64,000 bases of DNA, from assembly GCA_001247695.2 (NCBI GenBank), contig LGRX02035339.1, positions 26,095 to 90,094 on the forward strand, read 5' to 3'. Shown here one piece after another: positions 37,151 to 47,698 of this stretch (its first letter is position 1; each line of letters opens with the position of its first letter). Both the position numbers and the translations under genes were made by a program. This DNA comes from Cymbomonas tetramitiformis (lineage: Eukaryota > Chlorophyta > Pyramimonadophyceae > Pyramimonadales > Pyramimonadaceae). Under the pieces are notes generated by a model. The model did not search any database, was not told where the DNA came from, and saw only the letters and a list, made by a program, of their open reading frames with translations.

Positions 37151-38722
37151 AGCAAAACACGGGTAAAAGACATTAGGTGCCCCATGTTTGTGTCTGTGCT
37201 TGAGAAAGCTGATGAGAGTGGCATAGTGGCTCTTGGCCAGCTGGAGATAGTGTATGAGCTTTACCCAGACTGGATGTCTGAGTTTAGCACACTGGACCTT
37301 GACATAGGCAAAGGTCTCTGACTCGTGGGTGCTGCATGCAAGCTCGAGGATGTCGGGGAGGAGAGGGCTGTGGGGCGTCGGATGGGGTACAGCTTCTTTG
37401 TGAAGATAGCTGTGGAGGCGGGATCAACCAGAGTGTTGTGCGTGTTGGCAAGTGTCTTAGCCATGAGGTGCAATTGTGGTGGCTGGGGGGACACCAGTGG
37501 CCCGAGGCTCAGGCTGGTGGCAGTCGGGAGGTGATGATGGTGGTGGGAGGGGAGTGGTGGAGGTGGGAGGGGTGGTGGCAGTGTCCAGAGTGTCCTCGGA
37601 GATGTCGGAGGCCACTGAGGTGGTGCCGGTCAGGAGGTCGGTCAGGTAAGATACAGGGCACTGGGTGTTGCAGTCCACGGTGATGTCTGTCTGGACTGGG
37701 GCGGTGGCGGTGCTGTTGGCCGAAGCCAGTGACTCAGCTACCTGGTGCTGCCGGTCAAGCTTCTGCTGCTGCTGTCTGGCCTTCTTCTGCTTCTCCTTGT
37801 CCCGCTTCCTCTGCCGCTTCGTCTTCTCCCAAGCCGGGTCCTCGTGGTCCGGGTCCTCCCTCAAGTCAGTAGCCGTGACGGTGTCAAAGTACCTGAAGGC
37901 AAAGAGGGCGGGGGGCTCCAGCTGGGGGAAGGAGAACTGGGTGTCGGGTGGAGAGGCGGAGGGGGAGAGAGAGCTGAAGGGATTGGGGGAGAAGTGGTTG
38001 ACCGAAGCCGAGGGAGGTGGGTGAGGTGACGAGCCAGAGATCTGGGGGATCCGGGGCTTACTGGTGAGGGCGGGCCACTCAGTGTCCTCAAACTCCTGGT
38101 CTGCCTGGAAGCTGACTGCCTTAGCTGGATGGTGCACCCGAGCGGTGGGGGGAGGGTGGCGGAGGGTGGTGCTCTCCCCAAGTGCAACCTCTTGCCGGAG
38201 GTCGCCACTCGATGCGGTGTGCCGATGCACTGTCGGAGGGGTTGGGGGTGGCGGGGGGTGTGGAGGGACGGGGGGCGGAGACATGGTTCACGGATGGAGG
38301 GGGGCCGGCTTTTACCCACATGTCGGCCTCCTCAGCCAGTGTGCAGGGACAGCCGAACCTGCCGAGGGAGTGGGTGACGGTCTTGCCGTGCTTGAACTTG
38401 CAGGAGCGGCAGGGGTGACCGATGGACTTGTCATTGGGGTCGGAGGGGGTGAACTTCAGGCCATTCCAGGCGTGCCAGAGGGGGTGGAGTCCTTGTTGGT
38501 GGAGCCGGCGTGCTTGAGCTTGGCCGCCTTGTAGAGGGCCTTCTCGTGCTCGAAGAAGTCAGCTCTGGTGCCGCCCCGTAGTGGTGAGCGGGGCCTGGAT
38601 GGGGGTGGTGTGGTAGCCCGAGGGTGCGTGTCCTTGCCCCCCTTGCCGCCCTTGCCGCCCCTCCCACCAGGGTGCTTCTCCTTCGGCTTGGACTTGTCAG
38701 CCGAGCCCCGCCCCCCCCTCAC
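37151..38722 (-). pseudogene. Copia linker region: proline-rich ORF and zinc-knuckle remnant, integrase core missing
   Basis: The frame at 37457-38284 is rich in Pro, Ser, Thr with a Lys/Arg/Gln block. Upstream, at about 38290-38460, another frame reads HPCRSCKFKHGKTVTHSL...GCPC, a Cys/His cluster. At 38456-38722 there is a Gly/Lys/Arg-rich stretch typical of gag C-termini. Neither the protease DTG nor the integrase D,D-35-E core appears between gag and reverse transcriptase, so about 1.5 kb of the usual element seems to be lost. Confidence 0.55.
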
Positions 38723-38863
38723 GGACTTCCCCCGTCATGGAGGCAGCTCGGGGGCGGGATGAAGAGCCAGGGAGCTGGGAATGGTGGGTAGAGCCCTGGG
38801 TGTACCATACCTTCCCGATGGCCTCAATGAACTTCTGAAGACCACCGGGGTAGCCAGAGGCGG

Positions 38864-40084
38864 TCAGGCGGTTGTCCTCGTCGTAGGCACGGATGACCTC
38901 GAAGTACAGAGGGATGGAGAACAGGTGCTCGGCCGTGTCCTGGGAGGCCCTAAGATCTCGATGAGGACCTCCTGCTCCTGCTGTCCAGAGAAGGCGGGGT
39001 GGAGCTGCCTGTGGTTGCCAATGAGGGTGGTGAAGGTGTTGAGCTTCACGGCGGGGTCCTCGGACTCAGAGATTCGGAGGGCTTTGGCCTTGGTGAGGAA
39101 GGAGTTGTCCAGGGAGGGGGGGTAGGTGATCAGGCGGCAGTGCACGTGCAGTAAAAGCAACCTGCCGTCCACTTGAGCCTGCGGGGAGTCCCTCACAATT
39201 TGTGACAACACAATTTGTGTGTTGTTACAAGTGGCTGCAAGTAGAAGTTGAGCCAGAAGACCGTTGGAGATACCGTCGTAGGCCTCGTCCTTCAGTCGGC
39301 GTTGAAGATTAAGTAGTGCTGGGGCGTGGCCAGGTCGAGTGGCGGTGAGGACACGGGTCAGGGCGGCACAGAACCGCTTGAAGACAATGTCGCCGCCCGC
39401 GGTGAGAAAGTTCAATTGAAGTTCTCGTTGTTGTTGACGCTCGTGAATATCCGTGAGGGCGTAGTAGGCGGTCTTCAACTGCTTCAGAAGTGGAGTGACG
39501 TCAGGGGCAGTGGAGCGGGTGTTGTAGGCGCTCGTGTTGTCGTCCATGATGTGCTTGATCTTGGTTGGAGGAAGTGGTTGGCCATCTCGATGTTCCAATG
39601 GCGTTACTTCTGGAATAGTGCCCAATTCCTTGGTGGTGTCAAACATCTTGTCCGAAGTAATTACGACTGAAGATGGCGTCGAAGATGAAGTAGTTCTACT
39701 CGCCACAGTGCGAGCCAGTAGTAAGGTGGCGTTGACGCACTCGTCTCGGACTTTGATTAAGTCGTTGATGATGGTCTCGTTGAGTTGGTTGATGTCGTTG
39801 AGTTCCTCCTTCGTGACGTAATTCTCGTGGATCTCGTCGGATTGGGCAGATGAACGCCGAAATACTAATCCAAGCGAGGCGACGGTGGTGGAGAGCTCAG
39901 CGACAGTGGCGGTGATTGCATGAACATCTTGAAGAAGGGCGTTGATCGTGATGGAGACTTCTTCGATTGTTGGAGATGGCGAAAGAGGTTGACGTGAAGT
40001 AAATAAACGTCGTTGAGCATGTAGATTACGCTCTTCGGTTGGTGGTTGGGATCCCGGAGTTGTAGTTGGCGTGAACGACGACAT
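38864..40084 (-). CDS. Copia gag
   Basis: A 406-codon frame starting at 40084. The first ~150 residues are helical with heptad-like spacing (VHAITATVAELSTTVASLG). A capsid-like part follows (FKRFCAALTRVL, LLNLQRRLKDEAYDGI, LLAQLLLAATCNN). The C-terminus shifts out of frame near 38950. It starts about 440 bp inside the 5' LTR, in the expected place. Confidence 0.7.
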   Translation of the reverse strand: MSSFTPTTTPGSQPPTEERNLHAQRRLFTSRQPLSPSPTIEEVSITINALLQDVHAITATVAELSTTVASLGLVFRRSSAQSDEIHENYVTKEELNDINQLNETIINDLIKVRDECVNATLLLARTVASRTTSSSTPSSVVITSDKMFDTTKELGTIPEVTPLEHRDGQPLPPTKIKHIMDDNTSAYNTRSTAPDVTPLLKQLKTAYYALTDIHERQQQRELQLNFLTAGGDIVFKRFCAALTRVLTATRPGHAPALLNLQRRLKDEAYDGISNGLLAQLLLAATCNNTQIVLSQIVRDSPQAQVDGRLLLLHVHCRLITYPPSLDNSFLTKAKALRISESEDPAVKLNTFTTLIGNHRQLHPAFSGQQEQEVLIEILGPPRTRPSTCSPSLCTSRSSVPTTRTTA

Positions 40085-40524
40085 GGTAGACCTTCCGGAC
40101 CGTTGGAGTTGGTGGAGGTGACGATGTTGCGCAAGTCGTTCTCGTAGGGTTGGGGATGTAGATTTTCTTTAAGTTTTGTCAATTTTTTAAAAATTTGCCA
40201 GCGCTTCCGCGGTAAATGCTCGTAATGAAGCTAAAAACTAAGGCGTCCCCCAAAATTTAGCAGAGCATGTGATAATTAACCAACGCGCTTTGACATTGAA
40301 GTTGAAAGAAAAGTCGAGAGGGCAATCGTAGCTGAATTCCCACTCATAAAAGGTTTGGGCAAGGTAAAATTTACGCCGGCCCGACCTGCGGAGTGTTAGT
40401 GCAAGCGGAAAAGGCAATTTTCAAGTAATTTTGCTGACTGCCAGTTCGAAACGCGTTTGACGGCTAATTTGAAATCCGGAGTGTCATCAGAAATTGCAGT
40501 GGTGCGTCGTGGTCAAACATAACC

Positions 40525-40877
40525 TAATAGATAGTTTGAAACACATACAGGGTAGAATATTTTGTATATCAGTGTTTTAATACTATCGCTGTACGCAAAA
40601 ATATGAGGCTGAAACGGTGATAATATGTCTGTAAAAGATATAACATGTGAGAGTAAGAGAGTCTAAGTAGCTTATGCTACGTGCGCTGTGTAAAGCTGTA
40701 CGAGTACGGCTACGGTAATGCTCGAGTACTCTAACACGTGGCTCGCGGTCACTATCGCTGTGACTCGCGGTCTCTGTAGCTGTGACTCGCGGTCTCGAGC
40801 CGAATAATGCAGTCATCTGTCACATGCATCGAGGAATGTCATACAGGGGGCAGTACTATATATCTAGTCCCCCGTGA
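40525..40877 (-). repeat. 5' LTR of the Copia element
   Basis: 353 bp, partner of the LTR at 34612-34965. Transcription of the element would start here and run leftwards. Its inner edge abuts GGTTATGTTTG on the minus strand, the probable primer-binding site. Confidence 0.9.
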
Positions 40878-40882
40878 GTTGG

Positions 40883-41982
40883 ACCTAGGGCGGATGTTTG
40901 TTTGTTATTCACGTGTGAACATAGAGCAGACGCAGGCTCCGCTGTTCCTAGGGCATCTTTGATGTTTCACAGCATTAGCTACACAAGTCGGAACCGTACA
41001 ATTCGAAAAGTTTTCGGCAGCTAAGAGTGCCCCCTTTCAGTTTAACTTGCGTACGTTAGCCCACACGCGGATGTTTGTGAGCTATTCTAACCACGGTTTG
41101 TGGCTGGCTTGTGCATTGCAGATAATTGGCCATCTTAGATATTTCTTCGAGGGAGCTATAGAGCTCGGAACCGAGCAAATGAAACTGTTTTGGAAAGGTA
41201 TTGCACTCCTCTTTTAGGTCCCGTTGCGTATTGGAGCCCTAGGGCGGATGTTTGTTTGTTATTCACGCGTGAACATTGAGCAGGCGCAGGATCCGTTGTT
41301 CCTAGGGCATCTTTAATATTTCATAGCATGAGTTACAAATGTCGGAACCGAGCAAATCAAAAAGTTTTCGGCAGCTAAGAGTGCCCCCTTTCCGTTTAAC
41401 TTGCGTATGTGAGCCCTAGGGCGGATGTTTGTCAACTATTCTAACCACGGTTTGTGGTTGGCTTGTGCATTGCAGATAATTGGTCATCTTAGATATTTCT
41501 TCGAGGGAGTTATAGAGCTCGGAACCGAGCAAATGAAACTGTTTTGGAAAGGTATTGCACTCCTCTTTTAGGTCCCGTGGCGTATTGGAGCCCTAGGGCG
41601 GATGTTTGTTTGTTATTCACGCGTGAACATTGAGCAGGCGCAGGATCCGCTGTTCCTAGGGCATCTTTGATATTTCATAGCATGAGTTACAAATGTCGGA
41701 ACCGAGCAAATCAAAAAGTTTTCGGCAGCTAAGAGTGCCCCCTTTCCGTTTAACTTGCGTATGTGAGCCCTAGGGCGGATGTTTGTCAACTACTCTAACC
41801 ACGGTTTGTGGTTGGCTTGTGCATTGCAGATAATTGGTCATCTTAGATATTTCTTCGAGGGAGTTATAGAGCTCGGAACCGAGCAAATGAAACTGTTTTG
41901 GAAAGGTATTGCACTCCTCTTTTAGGTCCCGTGGCGTATTGAAGCCCTAGGGCGGATATTTGTTTGTTATTCACGCGTGAAC
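40883..41982. repeat. 354-bp tandem array
   Basis: GAGCTCGGAACCGAG occurs at 41161, 41515 and 41869, exactly 354 bp apart. Within each unit CCCTAGGGCGGATGTTTG occurs twice, as does a GGAACCGAGCAAAT-like box, so the unit is an older duplication of two ~175-bp halves. The left part of one unit lies at 34529-34606 beyond the Copia element, and a diverged continuation lies at 43706-43830 beyond the LINE copy. Confidence 0.9.
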
Positions 41983-41992
41983 ATTGAGTTGG

Positions 41993-43290
41993 ATCCCGAA
42001 CTCCAATATGTCCAAAAGAAAGAGTTTTGGAAACTTTTGGCATGGCACCGCCTTTCCAACAAAGCAGTCCCATGCTCACTTGCGGAGTACTCGAATAGGG
42101 CACACGATATTCATGAAGCACTCAATGCATGTAAGTTTGAATCGGGGATCCTAAAAACTGCTACGCAATCAGAAGAAGCCTCTTAGATATTTTGGTGGAT
42201 GACAGAAACCTTGACAAAAACGGCTGTGAACTTTTCTCCAACCCACTAAATGCCCACCCTAGAATTCACTCGAGAAGATGCATACCCACCACAAGAATGA
42301 AAAAAAGCCCTCAGGCCCTTCTGCCATCATGGGAAAATTGGCTTTGATGGTCTCGCTTGGGATGCCTACGTGGACCCGATAACAAGCATTGGCAGAATCG
42401 TTTATGGAAATCCCCCCTTTGATGGGAAAGATAAGGGCAAATCTTCGGCGGTTATGACTACCTTGGAAATGGGACATAAAGCGGCCAACACCGTCCCTGG
42501 ATTTTCAGGAACATGGATTCTTCCGCTGTCTCCCAAAAACCAAAAAAGATGGTTCGATAAAGGCTTTAAACTTGTTTTCAGATTCCCGCATAACACTATT
42601 CCATTTATCCCACATGGCTATTGGACGGGTGATGACCCCTACGTTCTTCCAGGTGGTGGATGCTATAAGGATGACTTTTCGGATGTTGTTATTATAGCTA
42701 TAGACAGTGCACCCAGTGATACTCAACCAGCCTTTGACTGGAGGCCTACACAGAAAAAGATTGCCAGATGGTTCCTTAACGTCCTTCCCAAGTCCAGAGT
42801 CACGAAGAAGAGGCTAGAATACACAGGAGTCAGCCCTGATATTTGGAATGAAGTTCTGAACGAAAGCGACAAAGTACTTCCCTCTTCGCTTTGCCCATGG
42901 CCCACTCAAGACCCTCCTTATCATCAGAGTGATATTGAGCCTTATTATTGTGGTCACCACGACACGACAACCACCAATGCAAATTCCAAGCCCTTCATAA
43001 GCACCGTGAAATGGCCCAAAGTTCTTACACTCATGGGATACCTCCCTCCTCTTTTCGGTACTGTCCTCAACACGATAGGTGTTCCCCGTGGTAAGATTAA
43101 ACCACTCCTTAAAAAACTTTCAAGAATTTGTAGGCGACACACCAAAAATAGGCGAGACGTGTTTCTGTTAAACACCACCACCACCTTAAACACTGACCCG
43201 CATACAGTTGACATCTCGAGCAGTGAAACCATGACAGAAACAGAAGCTGTGCAACAGTCAAACGACTTTCTTCAAACCCTCCTGCAATAA
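41993..43290 (+). pseudogene. Methyltransferase-like ORF of LINE copy 2, two frameshifts
   Basis: The reading moves between frames near 42150 and 42310, then stays open from 42310 to the stop at 43290. Motifs in order: EFWKLLAWHRL, NCYAIRRSLLDIL, CELFSNPLNAHP, CIPTTRM, FCHHGKIGFDGLAWDAYV, YGNPPFDG, WILPLSPKNQKRW, PFIPHGYW, YKDDFSDVVIIAIDS. Copy 1 keeps the same order and most of these residues while the DNA differs widely, mostly at silent sites. The C-terminal half, with LTLMGYLPPLFGTVL and a lysine-rich KPLLKKLSRIC, is also shared. Confidence 0.75.
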
Positions 43291-43695
43291 TTTTCAAAAG
43301 TCTTGCAATATAAGATGGTTCCGTGTCCCCAAGGGGAGGGGCCGTCCCCCCCCTCCCCTCCCCCGCCACCCCTCTCCCTCGCCCACCACGCCCCCTTCCT
43401 TAACGTCTCCAAAAACCCCCTTAATTCTTCGACTTCCCTCCCCACCGCTCAGATTCAGCCACCCCTCCACTCACCCGGCCATGGCTGCTTCTCCATCTTC
43501 TAGAGTTTTTTATTGCCTAGCACTTAGCTTTTTCTCTAGATGTCACCCTGCTGAAAAGTGGGCTGAGCCCCTTTGTAGGCGCGCTATAGCAGAGGGAGTA
43601 GGCGAGTAGCCCCTGGTGTTTTCACTAGCCTGCTTTGCAGGGATACCGCACTCTCAGGACTTTGTCCCCTTTGCTAGCGTAAATGTGTTATTATT
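41993..43695 (+). mobile_element. LINE-like element copy 2 (5'-truncated) with methyltransferase-like ORF
   Basis: The copy is flanked by the 10-bp direct repeat ATTGAGTTGG (41983-41992 and 43696-43705), starts abruptly inside the coding region, and ends with a C-rich tract and GTAAATGTGTTATTATT. This is the usual product of target-primed reverse transcription. It corresponds to copy 1 from about residue 160 onward. It sits inside the 354-bp tandem array. Confidence 0.8.
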
Positions 43696-43705
43696 ATTGA
43701 GTTGG

Positions 43706-44040
43706 CGTGTGCATTGCACAAAATAGGGTTTCGAAGCTCCTTCCTCAAGGGAGCTATGCAACTCGGATGAGGAGCAGGCGGTGAAGTTTTAAAAAGGTAC
43801 TTCACTTCTCTTCACTTTCACTTTCTTTGGCCTATGTGGGCCTTGGGGGAGATGGTAAAGTGTTGTTTTGATGTGTAGCGCAAAGCAGGTGAGGCCCTGC
43901 ATGCGCCTTTTAGATAGGGTTTTCAGACCCCACCCTTTCGAGGGTATCACTGTGTGACATCATAAAACGGAGCACATAGGTATGTAGAGCCGGGTGTGAG
44001 GAAAAGGGGGCACTTTTCAAAAGTGAATTTGCCTTTCTTA
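43706..44040. repeat. Diverged tail of the 354-bp array
   Basis: TGGCGTGTGCATTGCA, TCAAGGGAGCTATGCAACTCGGA and AAAAAGGTACTTCACTTCTCTT line up in order with TGGCTTGTGCATTGCA, TCGAGGGAGTTATAGAGCTCGGA and GAAAGGTATTGCACTCCTCTT of the array. No gene is seen. Confidence 0.6.
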
Positions 44041-44249
44041 TGCTCCTATGGCGCCCATTCTTAGGGTAGTGGGTAGGGTTCGCATAGGGCGGGACCTGAG
44101 CTCCTGCATCGCATGCGGAGTCGGCGAGTCACTGCTGCCGGTGGGCTGCGAGCTTGAGGGTGACGCGTGCGTTTGCTGTGGGTCGATACTCACCAGTGAA
44201 GTTGGTTTCGTGGACCTGCACACCAAGCCATACAGAGCCTTCACGTCAT

Positions 44250-44340
44250 GCAGACCTGCACACACACAGACCTGCGCACACACAGACACACACACACACA
44301 CGCACACAGCACACACACACCACACAGACCTTCATTCAGA
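44250..44340. repeat. CA microsatellite
   Basis: An imperfect (CA)n tract with GACCTGCGC interruptions. The ORFs through it (His/Thr-rich) are artefacts. Confidence 0.9.
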
Positions 44341-44559
44341 CCTGCACACCGAGCCATTCGGAGAGAGACTCTGTATGGCTGGAAGGGCCGAAAGCAGGTG
44401 TCGCAGTTGGCATGGCACTTGAAAGGTCGCAGAGCTGCGCAAAGCTGGCGTCTCAGGCGCCATGGCTGAGAAGCACTGCACCCGTGCTGATGAGTCACAA
44501 CAGAAGCACACTCAACAAAAATTGCTGACCCAATCTGCCACAAAGTTTGAAAAACCATG

Positions 44560-45640
44560 TCAGGCATGCACAAGCTGGCCTGAAGTGCACTGGGCCTATG
44601 GCTGCCGTGTCACTCCGCGCGCGAGCCTGATGCCATCACATAGGAGTTCACACCCAAGTGAAAACAAAGGAGATCCGAAGAATATTTCAAAACCAACGAA
44701 GAGGTTCGGCACCCTGTTAGGTGATACCGTTCCAGCAGAACAAAACAACACTTTGCAATTGGGCATTCACTGCGGCTCGCGTGTCGTGCGCCCAGGTCGC
44801 AGCACAAGCGGCTCCTGCGGTGAATGCCCCCAACCTGCCACAAGGCCTAGTTGGTGCCCTTCGAGCAGCCAAGCACGAGTTCACGTCGAAAATTGTGAAA
44901 GAAACTGCGGGCAAAGGCGTGCTTCGAGCACACGCATGGCAAAAAGGCAAGGGTCAGGTGTCCAGACCCGAGCTGGCGCGTCGCCAACCATGAATTCCCA
45001 CAACCTGTCATACAGGCCCGTCGGGGAATTCACCGCTGCCAACGCCCACATGGGTCGAATTCACAAATACAAACACAATAAAAACTGAAGGAAAAACATT
45101 CGGCTGCAATGCTGTCAAAAGGTTGCAGTCAGGTGTTTGGACTCGAGCTGGCGCGCCGTAAGCCGTGAATTCCCACAACCTGTCACACAGGTCCGTTCGG
45201 GGAATTCAACGTTGCCACAGCCTGCGCAGGTCGAATTCACAAAGGTAAACATCATACAAACTGCGGGGAAAACATGGGTTCGGCTACAACCTCGTCAAAC
45301 AGCAAAAGTCAGGTGTCACGGCTCGAGTTAGCGCGGCTACGGTTGTGCATTCCCAAACGCCGGTCACATACGCCGGTTTGAGCATACTCGGCAAGCAAGC
45401 CCTGCGAGGTTCGAATTCGCATAGCAAATGGTGCAAAATATGGTACAAAAAGGCCGGGCGCATCGTGCACACACGTGATGAATACCGCTGAGAGTGCCTG
45501 TAACGGTTCGCCGTCGCGGGTGTGAATTTATGACAAACGCAGCTTCGGGCTATCTCGCCGCTAGGCGCTCAACGGGAAAAATGCCCCTCTGTGGGAATTC
45601 ACGAGCGTGTCCTGAATTCGCGAACGGTTTCGGACAGCTG
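44560..45640. repeat. Degenerate satellite, ~178-bp period
   Basis: GTCAGGTGT followed by a CGAGCTGGCGCG-like box occurs at 44952, 45127 and 45309 (175 and 182 bp apart), with GAATTCCCACAACCTGTCA and GTCGAATTCAC at matching offsets. Weaker copies appear to extend to both sides. GAATTC occurs several times. No credible protein frame is present. Confidence 0.7.
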
Positions 45641-46630
45641 CGGATCTCCACCGCTGCGGAACGGCGATATGCGTGTCTATTGTTGTGCTACGTAAAACAT
45701 GTCAGGCGGCAACGCGCTTCTGCCGCGCCGGCTCGTAGATTCGCAAAACGGGCGCGGGTCTAACTTGCACTCGCAGACTGTAGATTCAGGCTCAAATGGA
45801 AGCATGAAAAGCAGAAAGGCAAACGAGCAACACAGGGGGCAATTCACAGATAAAGCAAGCACCCCGGCACGACTTCGTACATACATCAGAGTGGCGTGCC
45901 GGCACTCTGGGGATCCGAACCAGACTCTTACAAACTGCTAGTGACAAAGCTCTCATGTGGATTCGAAGCATATGTATGTATATGTCACATTTAATACTAG
46001 GCCACAAGAGGCAAATATCACTATCCCGTAGAATGGTTTTGAAAGGTTCGGATCTAACTTTTCGAAAGCAGGAGCTAGCTAAATACTCAAGCGAGCATAG
46101 TGGAAGTCCGTGAATGCCATTGTCGTTTCGGGTGCCCTGTGACCATTGGTTCCCAGTGACAGCGGCGTTTGGTGTCCACGCGCGCTTGCGTTTGCCCTGT
46201 CATGCATCGCCGAGACGTCATGTATGGTCATGTCGTGATGTCACTTCGCGTGATGTCGTGCTTGACGCTCTGCGGTGCTCGCGGATCGGCACGGGCTGGT
46301 CGCGGCGACGTCGATGTAGCGCTTGGCGAGGCGTCGTGCATGATTTATACTGGGAGGGAGATCTGAGCTGGAGGGTGAACGTGATATGCTCCGGGCGCTC
46401 GAGCGGACAATGAACTGGGGTAGGACCGTGACTGAGGGGGGAATGACATTTACTGAAAAAGGGGGTCATGGTTGGGGCGTTTGCTGACGGCTGAGACGGG
46501 CGCGATGGGGGCAAGTGCGGTGGGGTCTGACATGGGCTGCGGTGGCGTGACTAAATATGGGGGGTCCGACAGGCCTTTCAGGGGTGCCCGAGGGACCCCT
46601 TCTAAGCGTGTTCATAGTTGTGACATGTAG
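45641..46630. other. No gene recognised; 5' flank of the RecQ exon
   Basis: This contains TGATGTC/CGTCATG-rich DNA near 46210-46270 and a G-rich stretch near 46430-46560. If the RecQ gene is intact, this is its intron. I could not find an upstream helicase exon in it. Confidence 0.4.
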
Positions 46631-47058
46631 ACAAAGCAGACGTCAGGTGGATTGTACACCACACGATGCCACAATCTATTGAGGCATATGTTCAAGAAAT
46701 TGGTAGAGCAGGAAGAGATGGCGAGCGGGCTATCTGCATGTTGTTGTTCTCACCAAAGAACTTGCAAAATATCAAAATCGTGTTTCAAAAGAATACAGAA
46801 AATCAAGAATCGAAACGAAGCAAACTCAAAGAGATGGGCAATTATTGTTTCAACATCAAAGATTGTAGACACCAAATGTTACTGGATCACTTTGGCGACA
46901 AAATCAAAGTGTCACGAGGTTGCAAGATGTGTGACATTTGCTCGACACCAAGTGGACTTGTTTTGACAGAGGCACAAGAGAAACGTGGCAGTGGTATGAA
47001 GAGACCTCAACGCTCATCGCATTCATCACTAGAGCCTGGCCAGAGGAAGAGGCGTTAA
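46631..47058 (+). CDS. RecQ helicase, terminal exon only
   Basis: After the acceptor ACATGTAG the frame reads KADVRWIVHHTMPQSIEAYV, then QEIGRAGRDGERA, the RecQ motif V/VI region with the arginine finger. It continues through the RecQ zinc-binding module: C-R-H-Q-x-L-L-x-H-F-G-D and C-K-x-C-D-x-C. The protein then ends in a basic tail (GQRKRR) at 47058, without the winged-helix or HRDC parts. RecQ helicases unwind DNA in repair and recombination. Only this exon is visible within the 3 kb upstream, which is filled with satellite DNA. It is either the last exon of a gene with a very long intron or an orphan fragment. Confidence 0.85.
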
Positions 47059-47628
47059 TGGAAAATACTATGTATTTAGTATATATATTTGGAATGTAAG
47101 CTTGCACTATATCGCAAATAGCATATCATATTGATAGCGGTAAAGCACCTATAGAGAAAGACGGGACCTCTCTTATATTGACGGCTAATAGCCACATGTC
47201 ATTAAGTACCTTTCATGGCATGTGACACGTTGTAATGAACTAGGGTCAAGGGGCAAGATGTTCATGGGATTCGCCGCGTCTTTCACAAGAAATAACCTTG
47301 AAATGAAAAAGTTATGACATTTTACTTTATTTTGAAACTGAAGATACCCTGTTTCGGTGGCCAACTGGTGATTTTGACACTGGTATCTCTTGTACTAGGA
47401 GTTCCAGGCATCTCCTGGACATGCGTCAAGCAGTAAACCTGCATTATATAACCCCCTACACACGTCCACACGTTGTCCAACGGTGTCCAAGCTCGTGGTT
47501 ATGTGAACCTTTTTTCAACTTGTGCCGCTTGATTGTTTCCACCCTTATGAACCACGTAGTTTGCACGTTGTCCACAGGGGTGTACGTTTTGGCCAGTGAG
47601 CGCCAGTTCTTCACTGTTTTTCTTATAT
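47059..47628. other. Intergenic; no gene seen
   Basis: AT-rich 3' flank of the RecQ exon. From 47450 on there are scattered words such as ACACGTTGTCCA and ACGTTGTCCAC, which foreshadow the GTCCATACG array further right. Confidence 0.4.
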
Positions 47629-47664
47629 GTTCGTACGGGCGACGCGTGTGTCGCCCGTACGAAC
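47629..47664. repeat. Perfect 15-bp hairpin
   Basis: GTTCGTACGGGCGAC (47629-47643) and its exact reverse complement (47650-47664) are separated by GCGTGT. It lies about 35 bp before the coding exon that opens near 47699. Confidence 0.85.
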
Positions 47665-47698
47665 GACTTAGTCCACACGTCGTCCGCACGGTGTCCAG

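Larger units (their letters stand above)
34612..40877 (-). mobile_element. Copia-type LTR retrotransposon, complete ends, internally deleted
   Basis: Near-identical 354- and 353-bp LTRs lie at 34612-34965 and 40525-40877. The 5-bp sequence GTTGG flanks both outer edges (34607-34611, 40878-40882). On the element's own (minus) strand the LTR starts TCACGGGGGACTAG. Directly after its 5' LTR comes GGTTATG, matching the anticodon-loop complement of initiator tRNA-Met, a half-tRNA primer site known from Copia. Order on the minus strand: gag, linker, integrase C-terminal remnant, reverse transcriptase, RNase H. The protease and integrase core are not seen. The LTRs differ at only a few positions, so insertion is recent. 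Confidence 0.9.

Noticed and set aside
44048..44528. His/Thr-rich ORFs
   Set aside because: Read through the CA microsatellite.
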